Origin: Bacteroidota bacterium | Lineage (GTDB): Bacteria > Bacteroidota > Bacteroidia > Bacteroidales > Prolixibacteraceae | Length of the DNA stretch: 64,000 nt | NCBI GenBank assembly: GCA_023412195.1 | Contig: JAEYNZ010000103.1 | Coordinates: 1 to 64,000 of the forward strand | Reading direction: 5' to 3' | Shown: positions 27,239 through 36,515 of the stretch, piece after piece | Layout: each line of letters opens with the position of its first letter | Numbering within the stretch: position 1 is the stretch's first letter | Notes under the pieces: generated by a model | Seen by the model: only the letters and a program-made list of their open reading frames with translations | Database searches by the model: none | What the model was told of the DNA's origin: nothing | Position numbers and translations under genes: made by a program

Positions 27239-27664
27239 ATGGCTGAATTAAAAACAAAACAGAACGATGCAGATGTGATGGAGTTTATTCATTCATTTGC
27301 TGATACAGAACAAAAAAGAAAGGACAGCATTGAACTGTTAAAATTAATGCAGGAATTTACCGGATATGAACCTAAAATGTGGGGGAGTTCAATCATAGGA
27401 TTTGGCAGTTATCACTACAAATCCGAGCGAAGCCGCCAGGAAGGGGATTGGCCCCTGGTTGGGTTTTCACCGCGTAAGGCAGCCATATCGCTTTATGTGT
27501 ATTCTGGGGCTGCCGGACAAGAAGATTTATTGAAAGATCTGGGTAAATTTAAAATGGGGAAAGGCTGCATCTATGTTAAAAAACTATCAGACATTAACAT
27601 AAATACCCTGAAGAAATTGATAAAGACTACCATTGAATTTCTTGAAAATAAATATCATCAATAA
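27239..27664 (+). CDS. DUF1801 domain protein
   Basis: A 141-residue soluble protein of the DUF1801 family (related to the YdhG/frataxin-like fold), recognised by EPKMWGSSIIGFGSYHYKS, DWPLVGFSPRKAAISLYVYS and GKGCIYVKKLSDIN. The biochemical role of the family is not established. The DUF4287/DUF5655 gene follows 12 bases later, a frequent neighbour, so the two form a small operon. Confidence 0.75.
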   Translation: MAELKTKQNDADVMEFIHSFADTEQKRKDSIELLKLMQEFTGYEPKMWGSSIIGFGSYHYKSERSRQEGDWPLVGFSPRKAAISLYVYSGAAGQEDLLKDLGKFKMGKGCIYVKKLSDININTLKKLIKTTIEFLENKYHQ

Positions 27665-27676
27665 AAAATAAATACA

Positions 27677-28228
27677 ATGGATAAGGCAACTATGACCATG
27701 ATTGAAAACCTTGAGAAAAATACAGGTAAGTCTCTGGATCATTGGATTGATCTGGTGAAGAGCCAGAATTTTGCCAAACATGGCGATGCAATGAAGTTCC
27801 TTAAGGAAACACATGGGTTCACTCATGGTTATGCCAACCTGGTGGTACATAAATCAAAAGGTTCAGATGCAGAGTCAGTAGGTGACAAGGAATCTCTGAT
27901 CGTTCAGCAGTACAAGGGGAAAGAACATTTATTTCCCTTTTATCAGAAGCTTCTGGCCGGAATTCAGCAATTTGGTGACGATATAGAAATATTACCCAAA
28001 AATGCCTATGTAAGCCTTAAACGAAAAAAGCAGTTTGCTACCTTAACGCCTGCCTCTAAAACCCGTTTTGATATCGGGATTAACCTCAGGGGGCAGGATC
28101 CTCAGGGGAAACTTGAAGCTGAAAAGCCCAATGCAATGTGTTCTCATAAGATTAAACTTACAGAGTTTGATGACGTAGATCCAGAGGTTGTTGGTTGGCT
28201 TAGAAAGGCATACGACAACGCAGGATAA
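27677..28228 (+). CDS. DUF4287-DUF5655 two-domain protein
   Basis: A 183-residue cytosolic protein. The first 65 residues resemble DUF4287 (KNTGKSLDHWIDLVKSQNF, KETHGFTHGYANLVVHK) and the rest DUF5655 (FPFYQKLLAGIQQFGDDIEI, NAYVSLKRKKQFATLTPAS). Both are small uncharacterised domains often found together and beside DUF1801 proteins, as here. No catalytic motif is evident. Confidence 0.75.
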   Translation: MDKATMTMIENLEKNTGKSLDHWIDLVKSQNFAKHGDAMKFLKETHGFTHGYANLVVHKSKGSDAESVGDKESLIVQQYKGKEHLFPFYQKLLAGIQQFGDDIEILPKNAYVSLKRKKQFATLTPASKTRFDIGINLRGQDPQGKLEAEKPNAMCSHKIKLTEFDDVDPEVVGWLRKAYDNAG

Positions 28229-28492
28229 CACTGCCGACAGCTTGAAAACTGAGCAAAGGGCAGAGAAAGCAGAAACTGTAGGTTAAAAAGTATCATTATT
28301 AAGGTTCAGTCAGTTCTTCACAATAGGGTAACCCATTATCTTCAATAAGGTGTGGGTCATTATAACCCTCTGGAAAATGTGTTTATGGCCACCGGAAAAA
28401 GTTCTGCATAAATTATTCTTATTTAAAACTTCTCCCTGGCTTTTTGCAATTCGATATAATCAAAGACTAGCTGGAATTTTCTATCATTACAC

Positions 28493-28537
28493 ATAAAAAA
28501 AATCGATGTTTTAATTCAACATCCGTTGGATTTTTTT
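28493..28537. terminator. Possible bidirectional hairpin in a gene-free gap
   Basis: The 355-base gap 28229-28583 has no gene. Near its end an A run plus ATC-GATGTT faces AACATC-(CGTTG)-GAT plus a T run; the stem is interrupted by a five-base bulge, so this is a weaker terminator candidate for transcription from the DUF genes. Confidence 0.4.
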
Positions 28538-28583
28538 CTAGATTTACTGCGTAAAAAAGATCAATCTTGCCAACTTCAACCAT

Positions 28584-30425
28584 ATGAACCTGCTTAAATT
28601 CCTTTTTCTTCTTCTGGTCTTTGCTTCGTGCACATTTACTCCCGAAGATATTTATTATGTTGATGTACCCGATCCGGAAGCACCTATCATTCAAAACATT
28701 GAATTAAGCCTCGACAGGGATACTATATTATTGATCTATAACAGGGAAATAACCTTTCATTTCAGTGCCGGAAGTCACAGCATCCTGCAGGTGGGAATTT
28801 TAATAGACGGAGAAGAAAAATATACAAGATCAAACTATCGCAACAGTTTTACCATACTGGCATCCGATATGGATGAAGGTGTACATAAGCTTTCTTTTTC
28901 TGTCAATACCAATCTGAATAACGGCAGCATCGCCGATCTGATCGGGTATGAAGGCTTCCGGTTTATCAGCAATGAATGGACGATTATATGTATCAAAAAC
29001 GACAGAAGGGCCAACTTTATTCATCAGCAGGCAGAAAACGGGAGGTTAAAACTGAACTGGGAAGAGCATAATAAAATCAATTTTAAATCGTACCGGGTTG
29101 AAAAAAGGTATCACAAATATTCAGGGGCTGTAAAGGAGTTTCGTACAACAGAGCCTTTCCTGACCGATGAAGCTTTTGTTGGTGAAAAAGCTTATTATGA
29201 TGTTTATGCAGAATATTTCTCAAGTGAAGGCTATGAATTCCATTGGGCCGAAATTGAGATTGAAAATACCTTGCCGGAAATCCGGTTCAGGCTCAATGAA
29301 GATTCTGAGTATGAAGTTTACTGGGAGAATAATGCCTTCAGCCAGGCAGTTGGAAACTACAGGCTGATAGATAATGCTTCACCTGCCGATACCATTGTGC
29401 TGTATGAAGCTGCTCCTTCTTCTGACAATCACTATGTGATACCGGGTGCTGCTTTTGGAAACCAAATCCATTACAGGCTTGTAACTATTCCTGCCAAACC
29501 CGATAAGCCTTTTAACAATGACGATGTATATTATCATTCCACTCCTTACTTTGGTCTGATCGGTGACCGGGGCTTTCAGTACAACAGGATATCTCCCTAT
29601 AATGAAAATCAGTTGCTAGTACTGAAAGACAGGTACATCTACCGCTATTCTGTTTCTGACGGGAAATGGCTTGATTCCCTGACCAATCTATGGTCAAATT
29701 GCGGCATAGGGTACGGTGGCTTTTCAACTTCACCCGGAAGAAAATACTTTACTTCTTCCGAGAGCTGCAATAACAGGCTGGTACTGATGCAGCCAGGTAA
29801 TTTATCTGATTATAAATCTTATCCCATTGACCATATCATCACGCAGGGAATGGCATTCAATTCATTGCCGGTGTCCGATAATGGTATCGTACTGGCAAAG
29901 GATTACGGAGGGGTACACATTTATGATGTTCTGAATGATAAAAAAATAGGAACTGTACCGGGAGATGAATTTATTGCAGCTACAATGATTTCATCCGGGG
30001 GCAATTATTTCGCCATTCAAACCAGCATCCTCAGGTTTTATAGGATCATGGACCAGAAGATCAGTACCGTATGGGCGTCTGATCAGCTTTATCAGTACAT
30101 TTATAAATCATATGCCTTTGACCCCGATAAAACAGACCATATTATACTTTACGACGGGAACAGGCTGTACCATAAAAAAGCATATGATTTTTCCACGGTT
30201 AAAAGTTTTCCGCTGACAGAAGAGAATATTCTGAATTACGATTTTATAACCCGCAGGCTGCTGGCATATTCAGAAGGGTATTTATCTGTATACTCCATTG
30301 ACAGCGGAGAACTGGTTTTTAAAACAAAAGCAGACCCGCGTGTCAGCCTGGCACAGCATTCATGCCGGTTGGTCTTAAAAACTATTTACCTTAAAGACGG
30401 AGTCTGCCTGCACCTGCCCGTATAA
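28584..30425 (+). CDS. Lipoprotein with Ig-like and beta-propeller regions, copy 1
   Basis: A 613-residue lipoprotein (lipobox FASC, Cys16). Just after the cysteine it has TFTPEDIYYVDVPDP, close to the equivalent segment of the 639-residue protein at 31221-33140. The following region (about 40-130) is Ig-like, then a fibronectin-type part, and the C-terminal half (about 320-610) has WD40-like blades (LLVLKDRYIYRYSVSDGKW, NGIVLAKDYGGVHIYDVLND). A gene for a small beta-barrel follows 14 bases later. Lipoprotein plus barrel are repeated next door, so this is copy 1 of a duplicated pair. Function unknown; an outer-membrane surface complex is the most natural reading. Confidence 0.75.
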   Translation: MNLLKFLFLLLVFASCTFTPEDIYYVDVPDPEAPIIQNIELSLDRDTILLIYNREITFHFSAGSHSILQVGILIDGEEKYTRSNYRNSFTILASDMDEGVHKLSFSVNTNLNNGSIADLIGYEGFRFISNEWTIICIKNDRRANFIHQQAENGRLKLNWEEHNKINFKSYRVEKRYHKYSGAVKEFRTTEPFLTDEAFVGEKAYYDVYAEYFSSEGYEFHWAEIEIENTLPEIRFRLNEDSEYEVYWENNAFSQAVGNYRLIDNASPADTIVLYEAAPSSDNHYVIPGAAFGNQIHYRLVTIPAKPDKPFNNDDVYYHSTPYFGLIGDRGFQYNRISPYNENQLLVLKDRYIYRYSVSDGKWLDSLTNLWSNCGIGYGGFSTSPGRKYFTSSESCNNRLVLMQPGNLSDYKSYPIDHIITQGMAFNSLPVSDNGIVLAKDYGGVHIYDVLNDKKIGTVPGDEFIAATMISSGGNYFAIQTSILRFYRIMDQKISTVWASDQLYQYIYKSYAFDPDKTDHIILYDGNRLYHKKAYDFSTVKSFPLTEENILNYDFITRRLLAYSEGYLSVYSIDSGELVFKTKADPRVSLAQHSCRLVLKTIYLKDGVCLHLPV

Positions 30426-30439
30426 CTTAAATACAATCT

Positions 30440-31150
30440 ATGAAAAATAAATACATCCTTCTGATATTGCTGGCACTTCCACTGTATTCATTCAGTGGGG
30501 GAATCAGGATAAATCTTCTAAGCGGTTACGGGAACTACTCCATGACAGATTTGAAAATTTTTAATGATTTGATGATCCAAAACCTTCCCTTGCCCGTCAG
30601 GCAGATGGAGAATTTCCCTGCTTACTGGTATTACCAGGGCAGTGTACAGTTTGGCCTTTCCAAAAACCTGAATATGGGCCCAATGTATGCCTGGCATTCC
30701 AGTGGCTCAAGACTCTCCCTTGCCGACTATACCGGATCATACGTATTCGATAATCTGATCCATTCACACCAGGCGGGCCTGGCTTTGGATTATAATCTTT
30801 TCTCGAATAACAATTTTTCAATTCAGGTATACACCAATGGGGGTATTATTTTTTCACGGGTGAAAATGACAGAAGTACTCAAAATGAATAATCCTGAAGA
30901 TTCCACCATAGAAAATCTGAACTTTAAATCCACCGGCTATTTTGCCGAACCAGGAATCTCTTTCAGGTATATATTTAAATTTATTGAGCCGGGGATTCAG
31001 TTTGGATACCATATCCCTGTTTCAGATAAAGGATTGGTAAATATGGATAATAATCAGAAGTTGTATATGAATGATGGCCGACAGGTAAAAGCAGGATGGG
31101 ATGGAATCCGGTTAGGATTAAACCTTGGTATTTATCTTACAGGCAAATGA
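30440..31150 (+). CDS. Small outer-membrane beta-barrel-like protein, copy 1
   Basis: A 236-residue protein with a signal peptide (residues 1-20) and alternating hydrophobic strands typical of 8-10-stranded outer-membrane barrels. Its landmarks match those of the 239-residue protein at 33162-33881: LSGYGNYSMTDLKIFN, NMGPMYAWHSSGSRLSLADY and HSHQAGLALDY. It follows the copy-1 lipoprotein by 14 bases, so the two probably work together at the outer membrane. Confidence 0.75.
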   Translation: MKNKYILLILLALPLYSFSGGIRINLLSGYGNYSMTDLKIFNDLMIQNLPLPVRQMENFPAYWYYQGSVQFGLSKNLNMGPMYAWHSSGSRLSLADYTGSYVFDNLIHSHQAGLALDYNLFSNNNFSIQVYTNGGIIFSRVKMTEVLKMNNPEDSTIENLNFKSTGYFAEPGISFRYIFKFIEPGIQFGYHIPVSDKGLVNMDNNQKLYMNDGRQVKAGWDGIRLGLNLGIYLTGK

Positions 31151-31220
31151 AACTTAAACGATGTCGTGATGCCATGCAGGGCATTCAATCTGAAGCTGTG
31201 TTAAACTAAAAACCCATACG

Positions 31221-33140
31221 ATGACGGACAGAATAATGAATATTTTGATTTCAGCAGGTTTTCTTCTATCGGTATTAGCCTGTGAATTTACTCCTTCTGA
31301 AATCCCTTTCACAGAACTGGAGCAACCCTCTGATGAACTTGTTCCTCAAATAGGAATTGAACTGACACCTGGAATGGATACATTAAGAATAACTTCATCT
31401 GTCTGGATTACTTTTACTGCTGAAACGGGTGGACATCAGGTTTATGAAATCAAGGCAGAACTAGATGGTGCACCTGTTGTGAACACCACTTTCGAATCAG
31501 AAAACAAAATACGTGCATATATTCCTGCAGAGTCGCTTAAAGATGGTTTTCATGAAATAAAAATAACTATTGTCACTGCCACCAACTCAGGAAGCATAGC
31601 AGATAAAACCGGCCGCGAAAACTACTGGTACGAATTAAAGTGGCCTGTGTACATGAATAAAAAGGCAAGGGAAAATTTTAAAATAAAGGCTCCTGTACAA
31701 ACGCCTGATGGGGTCATCATAAGCTGGCCCAGGTACCTGTATGCCGACTTCGACCGCTATGTTGTTACCACGAACTATAACTTCAACACGCGGAATTCAG
31801 TCAGTTATACAAACCCGCACCTGAATTCATACATGGATAATTCCTACATCGAAGGTCTCTATGTCAATTATGCTGTTGCCCTCTATTTTTCGGAATGGGA
31901 ATTCCGGATCGATGATATAAACTGGTTCGAAAGTATTAGGAAACCCCAGGTGGTAATAAATAATGATCTGACTGTAGATGTAAGCTGGGAACGTTCTAAA
32001 AATGAGCAGGAGGTGAAATTATACTGCATCCGGACCTCAGCACCGGAATATGGTATTCCTGAAGAACAGGATATAGAGGATCTTTCCATGACAACTACCA
32101 GGCTGCAGGAAAAAATAGGGTTCGGTGGCAACTACCAGGTTCAGCTCCGGTATATACCAAAATGGTTCGACAGTTACCATTCTACACTAAATACAGCAGG
32201 AGGAGTTGCCACTTTTGCACTGGGGGATTCAATTCCTTCTTTTGAATGGGCTGTATGGTCAACAGCAGAAAATTCCCTCATATTATATAACCAGGGTGCG
32301 TTTAGAAAATTTAATACTAATACTGGTGAAAGCTCAGCATCCGTTTCCGTCACACCGGTTGAGAATGTATACCTCTGGACAATATCCGGATCGCCCGATG
32401 GCAATTATTTTGGTCACTTCAGCAACCAGGAATTTATTATCCGCCAAAGTTCTGATTTATCAGTAGTAAAAAGAATGAATATCCAGGCTTTTAGCGGGTA
32501 TAATTTTATATTGAGTTCTGTTTCTTTGTCAAATAACGGGTTGATTGGAGTTACAGACCACAACAACAATCTGAAAATATTTGACATGGTAACCGGGCAG
32601 AAGGTCTTTGAAGAACATTTTGGATCAAATTACTTTCTAAGGAAGGTAATTTTATCGCCCGATGGTAAAAACCTGGCATTGATGTATAACGATTACCAGA
32701 AGGGAACCACATCACTTGCATATTATTCTTTTAATGGAACCACGATCAGCGAGCTTGGCCGTATCGACGGTGTCGGGAATGATGTTTCCGCTGTAATGTC
32801 TATGTCAGCAGAGGCGCAGCATAAAATTGCAGTCGCCCGCTGGCACAGCATGTATAATTACACGGTGGAAGTTAGAGACTCCAGAACTTTTGAGCCATTA
32901 CACCAGGCTGATGTTCCCGGCCATTTTGTGCCTGTTGCCTATGATTTTGCTGCCGACAGGGTTATTTCTCAGTATAAATCTTTTCCCACAAGGAAATATT
33001 CCCTGCTTACAAATTTACTTTCGGGGCAGCAGAACCAGATCGTTCAGATAACGGGTAAGGAACCTTTGATTTTTAACGGGGGAACCTTATATTCCGGTAA
33101 TGGAAGAAAAATCAATGTTGACAACTTTATTACCGATTAA
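31221..33140 (+). CDS. Lipoprotein with Ig-like and beta-propeller regions, copy 2
   Basis: A 639-residue lipoprotein (lipobox VLAC, Cys21), paralogue of the protein at 28584-30425. Shared layout: EFTPSEIPFTELEQP after the cysteine, an Ig-like region ending in TNSGSIADKTGRENYWYELK (copy 1: LNNGSIADLIGYEGFRF), a fibronectin-like middle part, and propeller blades in the C-terminal half (LIGVTDHNNNLKIFDMVTGQ, ILSPDGKNLALMYNDY). Overall divergence is large, so the duplication is old or the copies evolve fast. The barrel gene follows after 21 bases. Confidence 0.75.
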   Translation: MTDRIMNILISAGFLLSVLACEFTPSEIPFTELEQPSDELVPQIGIELTPGMDTLRITSSVWITFTAETGGHQVYEIKAELDGAPVVNTTFESENKIRAYIPAESLKDGFHEIKITIVTATNSGSIADKTGRENYWYELKWPVYMNKKARENFKIKAPVQTPDGVIISWPRYLYADFDRYVVTTNYNFNTRNSVSYTNPHLNSYMDNSYIEGLYVNYAVALYFSEWEFRIDDINWFESIRKPQVVINNDLTVDVSWERSKNEQEVKLYCIRTSAPEYGIPEEQDIEDLSMTTTRLQEKIGFGGNYQVQLRYIPKWFDSYHSTLNTAGGVATFALGDSIPSFEWAVWSTAENSLILYNQGAFRKFNTNTGESSASVSVTPVENVYLWTISGSPDGNYFGHFSNQEFIIRQSSDLSVVKRMNIQAFSGYNFILSSVSLSNNGLIGVTDHNNNLKIFDMVTGQKVFEEHFGSNYFLRKVILSPDGKNLALMYNDYQKGTTSLAYYSFNGTTISELGRIDGVGNDVSAVMSMSAEAQHKIAVARWHSMYNYTVEVRDSRTFEPLHQADVPGHFVPVAYDFAADRVISQYKSFPTRKYSLLTNLLSGQQNQIVQITGKEPLIFNGGTLYSGNGRKINVDNFITD

Positions 33141-33161
33141 TCATTTCTATATCCACTACGT

Positions 33162-33881
33162 ATGAAAAAAATAACGGTCCTGTTGTTTCTTATCCTGTCC
33201 CTCCATGTGGCTGCACAAATGGACCCCGGCAAATTAAAGATGGGTGTCATATCGGGTTATGCATTCTATCAGCATGATGATCTGAAGGCAGCCAACAGGA
33301 ATGTATTGTCCCAGATTCCTTTTAATGCCCGTATAATCGATAACTTTGAACCTGCAGTTTTCATTGGAGGTTATGTTCAGTACGAACTGCTCAGGTATTT
33401 CTATATGGGCCCTGTTTATGAATATCATTATACCGGATCAAGAATCGGGGCCAGGGATTATTCGGGAATGTATTCATTCGATCAATACCTGAATGCCCAT
33501 CAGATCGGATTAAAGTTAGACTATGCACTGGTGACTGTTGAAACAATCATTTTTAATTTACAGCTGAATGGTGGCGCCGGTTTTACAGACTGGAGGATGG
33601 AATCCAGGATTCAGTTTGCAGGGGAAGAAGATTATGCTGAAGATGAGATCGAAAAATTTAAGGGACATAGCTGGTATGTTACGCCTGGTATAAATCTCGA
33701 ATATGAAATATATCCCCGAATTATATTAACAGGAACAGCATCTTATTTATTTGACATCGCAGGGAAATATACATACCTATACAACAGGAACATGGATGTA
33801 ATTAACCAACCCCACTGGGGAGGACTGAAGCTGTCGGGCGGAATTGCATTCAGGCTGAATAACAAGGAAGAAAAATTGTAA
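33162..33881 (+). CDS. Small outer-membrane beta-barrel-like protein, copy 2
   Basis: A 239-residue exported protein (signal peptide to about residue 18, ending AAQ), paralogue of the barrel at 30440-31150. Shared landmarks: ISGYAFYQHDDLKAANR, YMGPVYEYHYTGSRIGARDY, NAHQIGLKLDYAL and GINLEYEIYPRI. The final residues before the basic end form a beta strand with aromatic content (GGLKLSGGIAFRL), fitting an outer-membrane barrel. It closes the duplicated lipoprotein/barrel locus. Confidence 0.75.
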   Translation: MKKITVLLFLILSLHVAAQMDPGKLKMGVISGYAFYQHDDLKAANRNVLSQIPFNARIIDNFEPAVFIGGYVQYELLRYFYMGPVYEYHYTGSRIGARDYSGMYSFDQYLNAHQIGLKLDYALVTVETIIFNLQLNGGAGFTDWRMESRIQFAGEEDYAEDEIEKFKGHSWYVTPGINLEYEIYPRIILTGTASYLFDIAGKYTYLYNRNMDVINQPHWGGLKLSGGIAFRLNNKEEKL

Positions 33882-34098
33882 AACTATAAAGTTCTAACCC
33901 CACTTTATCAAAGATTTCAGTAAAAACGGCAGCCACCCGGGGCTTTCCTTCCGGTACTGACCACTATGCCGTAAAAATCATTCAGAATCTTGTATTGAAT
34001 GTTTAGGAAAAATCCTTCCTCCTTTGCTGACATATAAGGATATACTTGCAGGGTATTATAATTAGATATACCTTGGTAATAAAATGAAGAGATATAAC

Positions 34099-34329
34099 AT
34101 GAAAAAGGTATCATTAAAAATAGACGATTCAATCTTCAACGAAACCGAAGAAATACTTGCACATAATAAGAAACCACGTAACCGGTACATTAATGAGGCG
34201 ATCGCACATTACAATAAAATCCAGCGTAAACAGATTCTGGAAAATAAACTCAGAAGGGAATCTATTATGGTGATATCTGATTCAATGAAGGTTCTCAAGG
34301 ACTTTGAAAACATAGATTATGCCGGTTAA
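34099..34329 (+). CDS. Ribbon-helix-helix-like antitoxin of a MazEF-type module
   Basis: About 76 residues from the ATG at 34099 (another at 34084 adds five). The N-terminal strand KKVSLKIDDSIFNETEEIL and the following RNRYINEAIAHYNKIQ helix resemble ribbon-helix-helix antitoxins; the charged C-terminus (MKVLKDFENIDYAG) would wrap the toxin. The toxin ATG lies 11 bases inside the end of this gene, the usual coupling. It probably binds its own promoter as a repressor. Confidence 0.75.
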   Translation: MKKVSLKIDDSIFNETEEILAHNKKPRNRYINEAIAHYNKIQRKQILENKLRRESIMVISDSMKVLKDFENIDYAG

Positions 34330-34666
34330 GCAATTTGAAATATGGGTTGCAGACCTGAACCCCCGGATCGGAACCGAACCAGGCAAGACAAGGCCCGTAC
34401 TTGTGATCCAAACTGATTTATTGAATAAAACCTTACATCCTTCAACCATCATCTGCCCGATAACTACCAATGTTTCTCCTGATGCTGAAATTTTAAGAGT
34501 GCATCTAAAAAAAGGGACTGCGAATTTGCTTCAATCCTGTGATGTAATGATTGACCAGATCCGTGTAGTTGACAACAAAAGACTGACAAAAAAAATAGGC
34601 ATGTTGCCTGTTGAACTGATAGATAAAGTGAAAGAAAACATCCGGATTGTACTTGATCTGGAGTAG
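34319..34666 (+). CDS. MazF/PemK-type mRNA interferase toxin
   Basis: A 115-residue toxin of the MazF/PemK family. Recognisable: FEIWVADLNPRIGTEPGKTR (family: G-x-x-W-x-x-x-L-x-P-x-x-G-x-E-x-x-x-x-R-P), PVLVIQTDLLN, ICPITTNVS and SCDVMIDQIRVVDNKRL. The conserved arginine and threonine used in RNA cutting are present, and length matches the family. It would cleave mRNA at short sites when not bound by the antitoxin encoded just upstream, whose gene overlaps by 11 bases. Confidence 0.88.
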   Translation: MPVKQFEIWVADLNPRIGTEPGKTRPVLVIQTDLLNKTLHPSTIICPITTNVSPDAEILRVHLKKGTANLLQSCDVMIDQIRVVDNKRLTKKIGMLPVELIDKVKENIRIVLDLE

Positions 34667-34811
34667 AATGTTTCTTTAGCCGCAAATCAAAAACCACAAA
34701 AATTCCACCTAAAGGGCGATGTAACAGAAAAATGAATTTAAATGCCATTCAAATGTCAGCGGCCCCTGTTTCCCAAATGTCCTTTATGGACTCATACAAC
34801 AATGAATTTCT

Positions 34812-34890
34812 TTTCTCTTGCAGCCTGCATCTAAATTCTTGCAGCCAGTGCCCCTCTTCACTTGTAGCTAATAGCTGGCAACCTGAAGCT
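34812..34890. repeat. AGCT/CTTGCAGC-rich degenerate repeat, left flank of the PHP fusion gene
   Basis: Contains TCTTGCAGCC twice (about 34817 and 34837), CTTGTAGCTAATAGCTGG (34861) and GAAGCTTTAAA running into the stop codon of the minus-strand PHP gene. Its CTTGCAGC units are the reverse complement of the GCTGCAAG units at 36451-36470. Confidence 0.55.
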
Positions 34891-36393
34891 TTAAATTATC
34901 GACACCAGGCTCTTCTCTGCTTCCACCATAATGCGGAAGAAATTCTCGCTTTCACCCTGGCCCACTTTAGCCAGGTAATATAAAATACTTAAACTGGCCC
35001 GCGCCTTGTACAAACCCACATGGTTCAGAAAATCATCCTCCAGGTCAATGGCTTCAGCCATGTATTGTTCAAGGAAAATATCTGAGGAGGCCTTTTTCTG
35101 AACCTCGTGGTTACTGAAAAACATGTTGATGTATTGTGCCAGAAAAGTTCCTGCATCGAATGCACGGGGCAGCTGGTATGAACTGTCGAAATCGATGACA
35201 GCGATATACTCGTCCCCGTCTTCATTGTTGACATATATATTTTTGGGATGGAAGTCGCCATGCCCCTGAACCAGAATCTCCGGTCTCGAGGTTATAAGTT
35301 CAGTTTCCTTTTCCAGAACCAGGTCTTTAATTTCCCGCACCCGCGGTAAATGTTTGTTGTTGGTATCTATCAGGCTTTTTAGATAATATTCTATCCGGTC
35401 TGGTTCAATCTGCAGGTATTCATCGGGTGGTGAAATTTTAAGTTTCATATTATGAAGCTTGCTCAGCCACTGTGCGGTCATTTGCAGATATCTTTTTGCA
35501 TCATGTGAATCAGCCTTTAAAAGCGAATCATATAATGTTTTTCCCCCGATACGTTCTTCAATGAGCAATAGGTTTTTTTCGTCCTGATCGAGGGGTTTTG
35601 GAATCCGGCAGGGACCTTTGTCGAAACCCTGCTTAAAAAGTTCCTCTGTCAGCCGGTGCGATCGTTCACCCGACTTCCACGCATCCACATCATCATACGT
35701 TTTTATGATCAGCTTTTTTCTTTCCTCACCGTTTTTCGGACCTATAACGATTTCGGTAACCTTTGTATTTGTAGTCCCGGATCTTTCAATTTCCTTATAG
35801 AACGGCCTGCATCTGCCGGCTTTCAGTTCCTCTGCCAATTCCCCGATTGAGCAGACAGGATGGTCAAATATAGTTGGATACGAGCCTGTATAACTCAGTG
35901 CATGGGTATCGGTACCGCCGATGGCTGTAAACTTGTACTTATGCCAGTCGTTTAAAGCCTTGTGGGCCTCGAGAATGGTATAGTTCGAATTAAAGATTTC
36001 AATTCCGTTGATCAGCGGGCTGAGCAATTTTTCCTCAGCCGGTATCTTTTTATTTCTGTAAGGATGTGCCCATATGATTGCAGCATCAGGGTTTTCTGCC
36101 CTGAGATCCCCAAGGGTTATTTTTTGTTTATGATAAATTTTTTCAGCCCCGTATAAAAGTACATCCCCGTAATCGGATGTAGTTACTTCCTGGCCCGAGA
36201 AAATTTTAAACGTTTCCGGAACACCTGCTTCCTGACGCAGCAAAGAAATTTCCTCATCGCTCCATTTATAATGATGATCGGTAAAAACAATGGCCTGTAT
36301 CCCCACCTGTATGGCCTTCTTAACCATTTCAGCCGCCGATACCATGCTGCAGGCCGAATGTTCCGATGTATGACAGTGCATTTCTATAATCAT
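34891..36393 (-). CDS. PHP phosphoesterase fused to an APH/choline-kinase-like phosphotransferase
   Basis: About 500 residues from the ATG at 36393; a frame extension upstream lacks any PHP feature. Residues 1-210 are a PHP domain with metal ligands in EMHCHTSEHS (H6, H8), FTDHH, IWAHPYRNK and GGTDTHAL, suggesting a phosphatase or nuclease-like phosphoesterase. Residues about 240-500 are an aminoglycoside/choline-kinase-like domain: lysine in KLIIKTY, Brenner motif HGDFHPKN (378-385) and VIDFD (399-403). All key residues of both halves are present. A single protein that can both remove and add phosphate suggests a small-molecule modification cycle; substrate unknown. Inverted AGCT-rich repeats flank the gene closely. 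Confidence 0.85.
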   Translation of the reverse strand: MIIEMHCHTSEHSACSMVSAAEMVKKAIQVGIQAIVFTDHHYKWSDEEISLLRQEAGVPETFKIFSGQEVTTSDYGDVLLYGAEKIYHKQKITLGDLRAENPDAAIIWAHPYRNKKIPAEEKLLSPLINGIEIFNSNYTILEAHKALNDWHKYKFTAIGGTDTHALSYTGSYPTIFDHPVCSIGELAEELKAGRCRPFYKEIERSGTTNTKVTEIVIGPKNGEERKKLIIKTYDDVDAWKSGERSHRLTEELFKQGFDKGPCRIPKPLDQDEKNLLLIEERIGGKTLYDSLLKADSHDAKRYLQMTAQWLSKLHNMKLKISPPDEYLQIEPDRIEYYLKSLIDTNNKHLPRVREIKDLVLEKETELITSRPEILVQGHGDFHPKNIYVNNEDGDEYIAVIDFDSSYQLPRAFDAGTFLAQYINMFFSNHEVQKKASSDIFLEQYMAEAIDLEDDFLNHVGLYKARASLSILYYLAKVGQGESENFFRIMVEAEKSLVSII

Positions 36394-36447
36394 AATTTTT
36401 CCTTTAACAGGAATGTAGAACAATAGAAGGAAGGGAGTGGTTCTGGA

Positions 36448-36515
36448 AAAGCTGCAAGAATATAGCTGCAAGCTTCAAGCCGGGGTAACAAATGCAGCTA
36501 AAGGAAGCTTTAAGT
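36448..36515. repeat. GCTGCAAG/AGCTTCAAGC repeat, right flank of the PHP fusion gene
   Basis: GCTGCAAG occurs at 36451 and 36465, followed by CTTCAAGC and further AGCT units near 36497 and 36507, 55 bases upstream of the PHP start. Orientation is opposite to the left-flank units. The rest of the 595-base gap to 36988 shows no credible gene. Confidence 0.55.
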
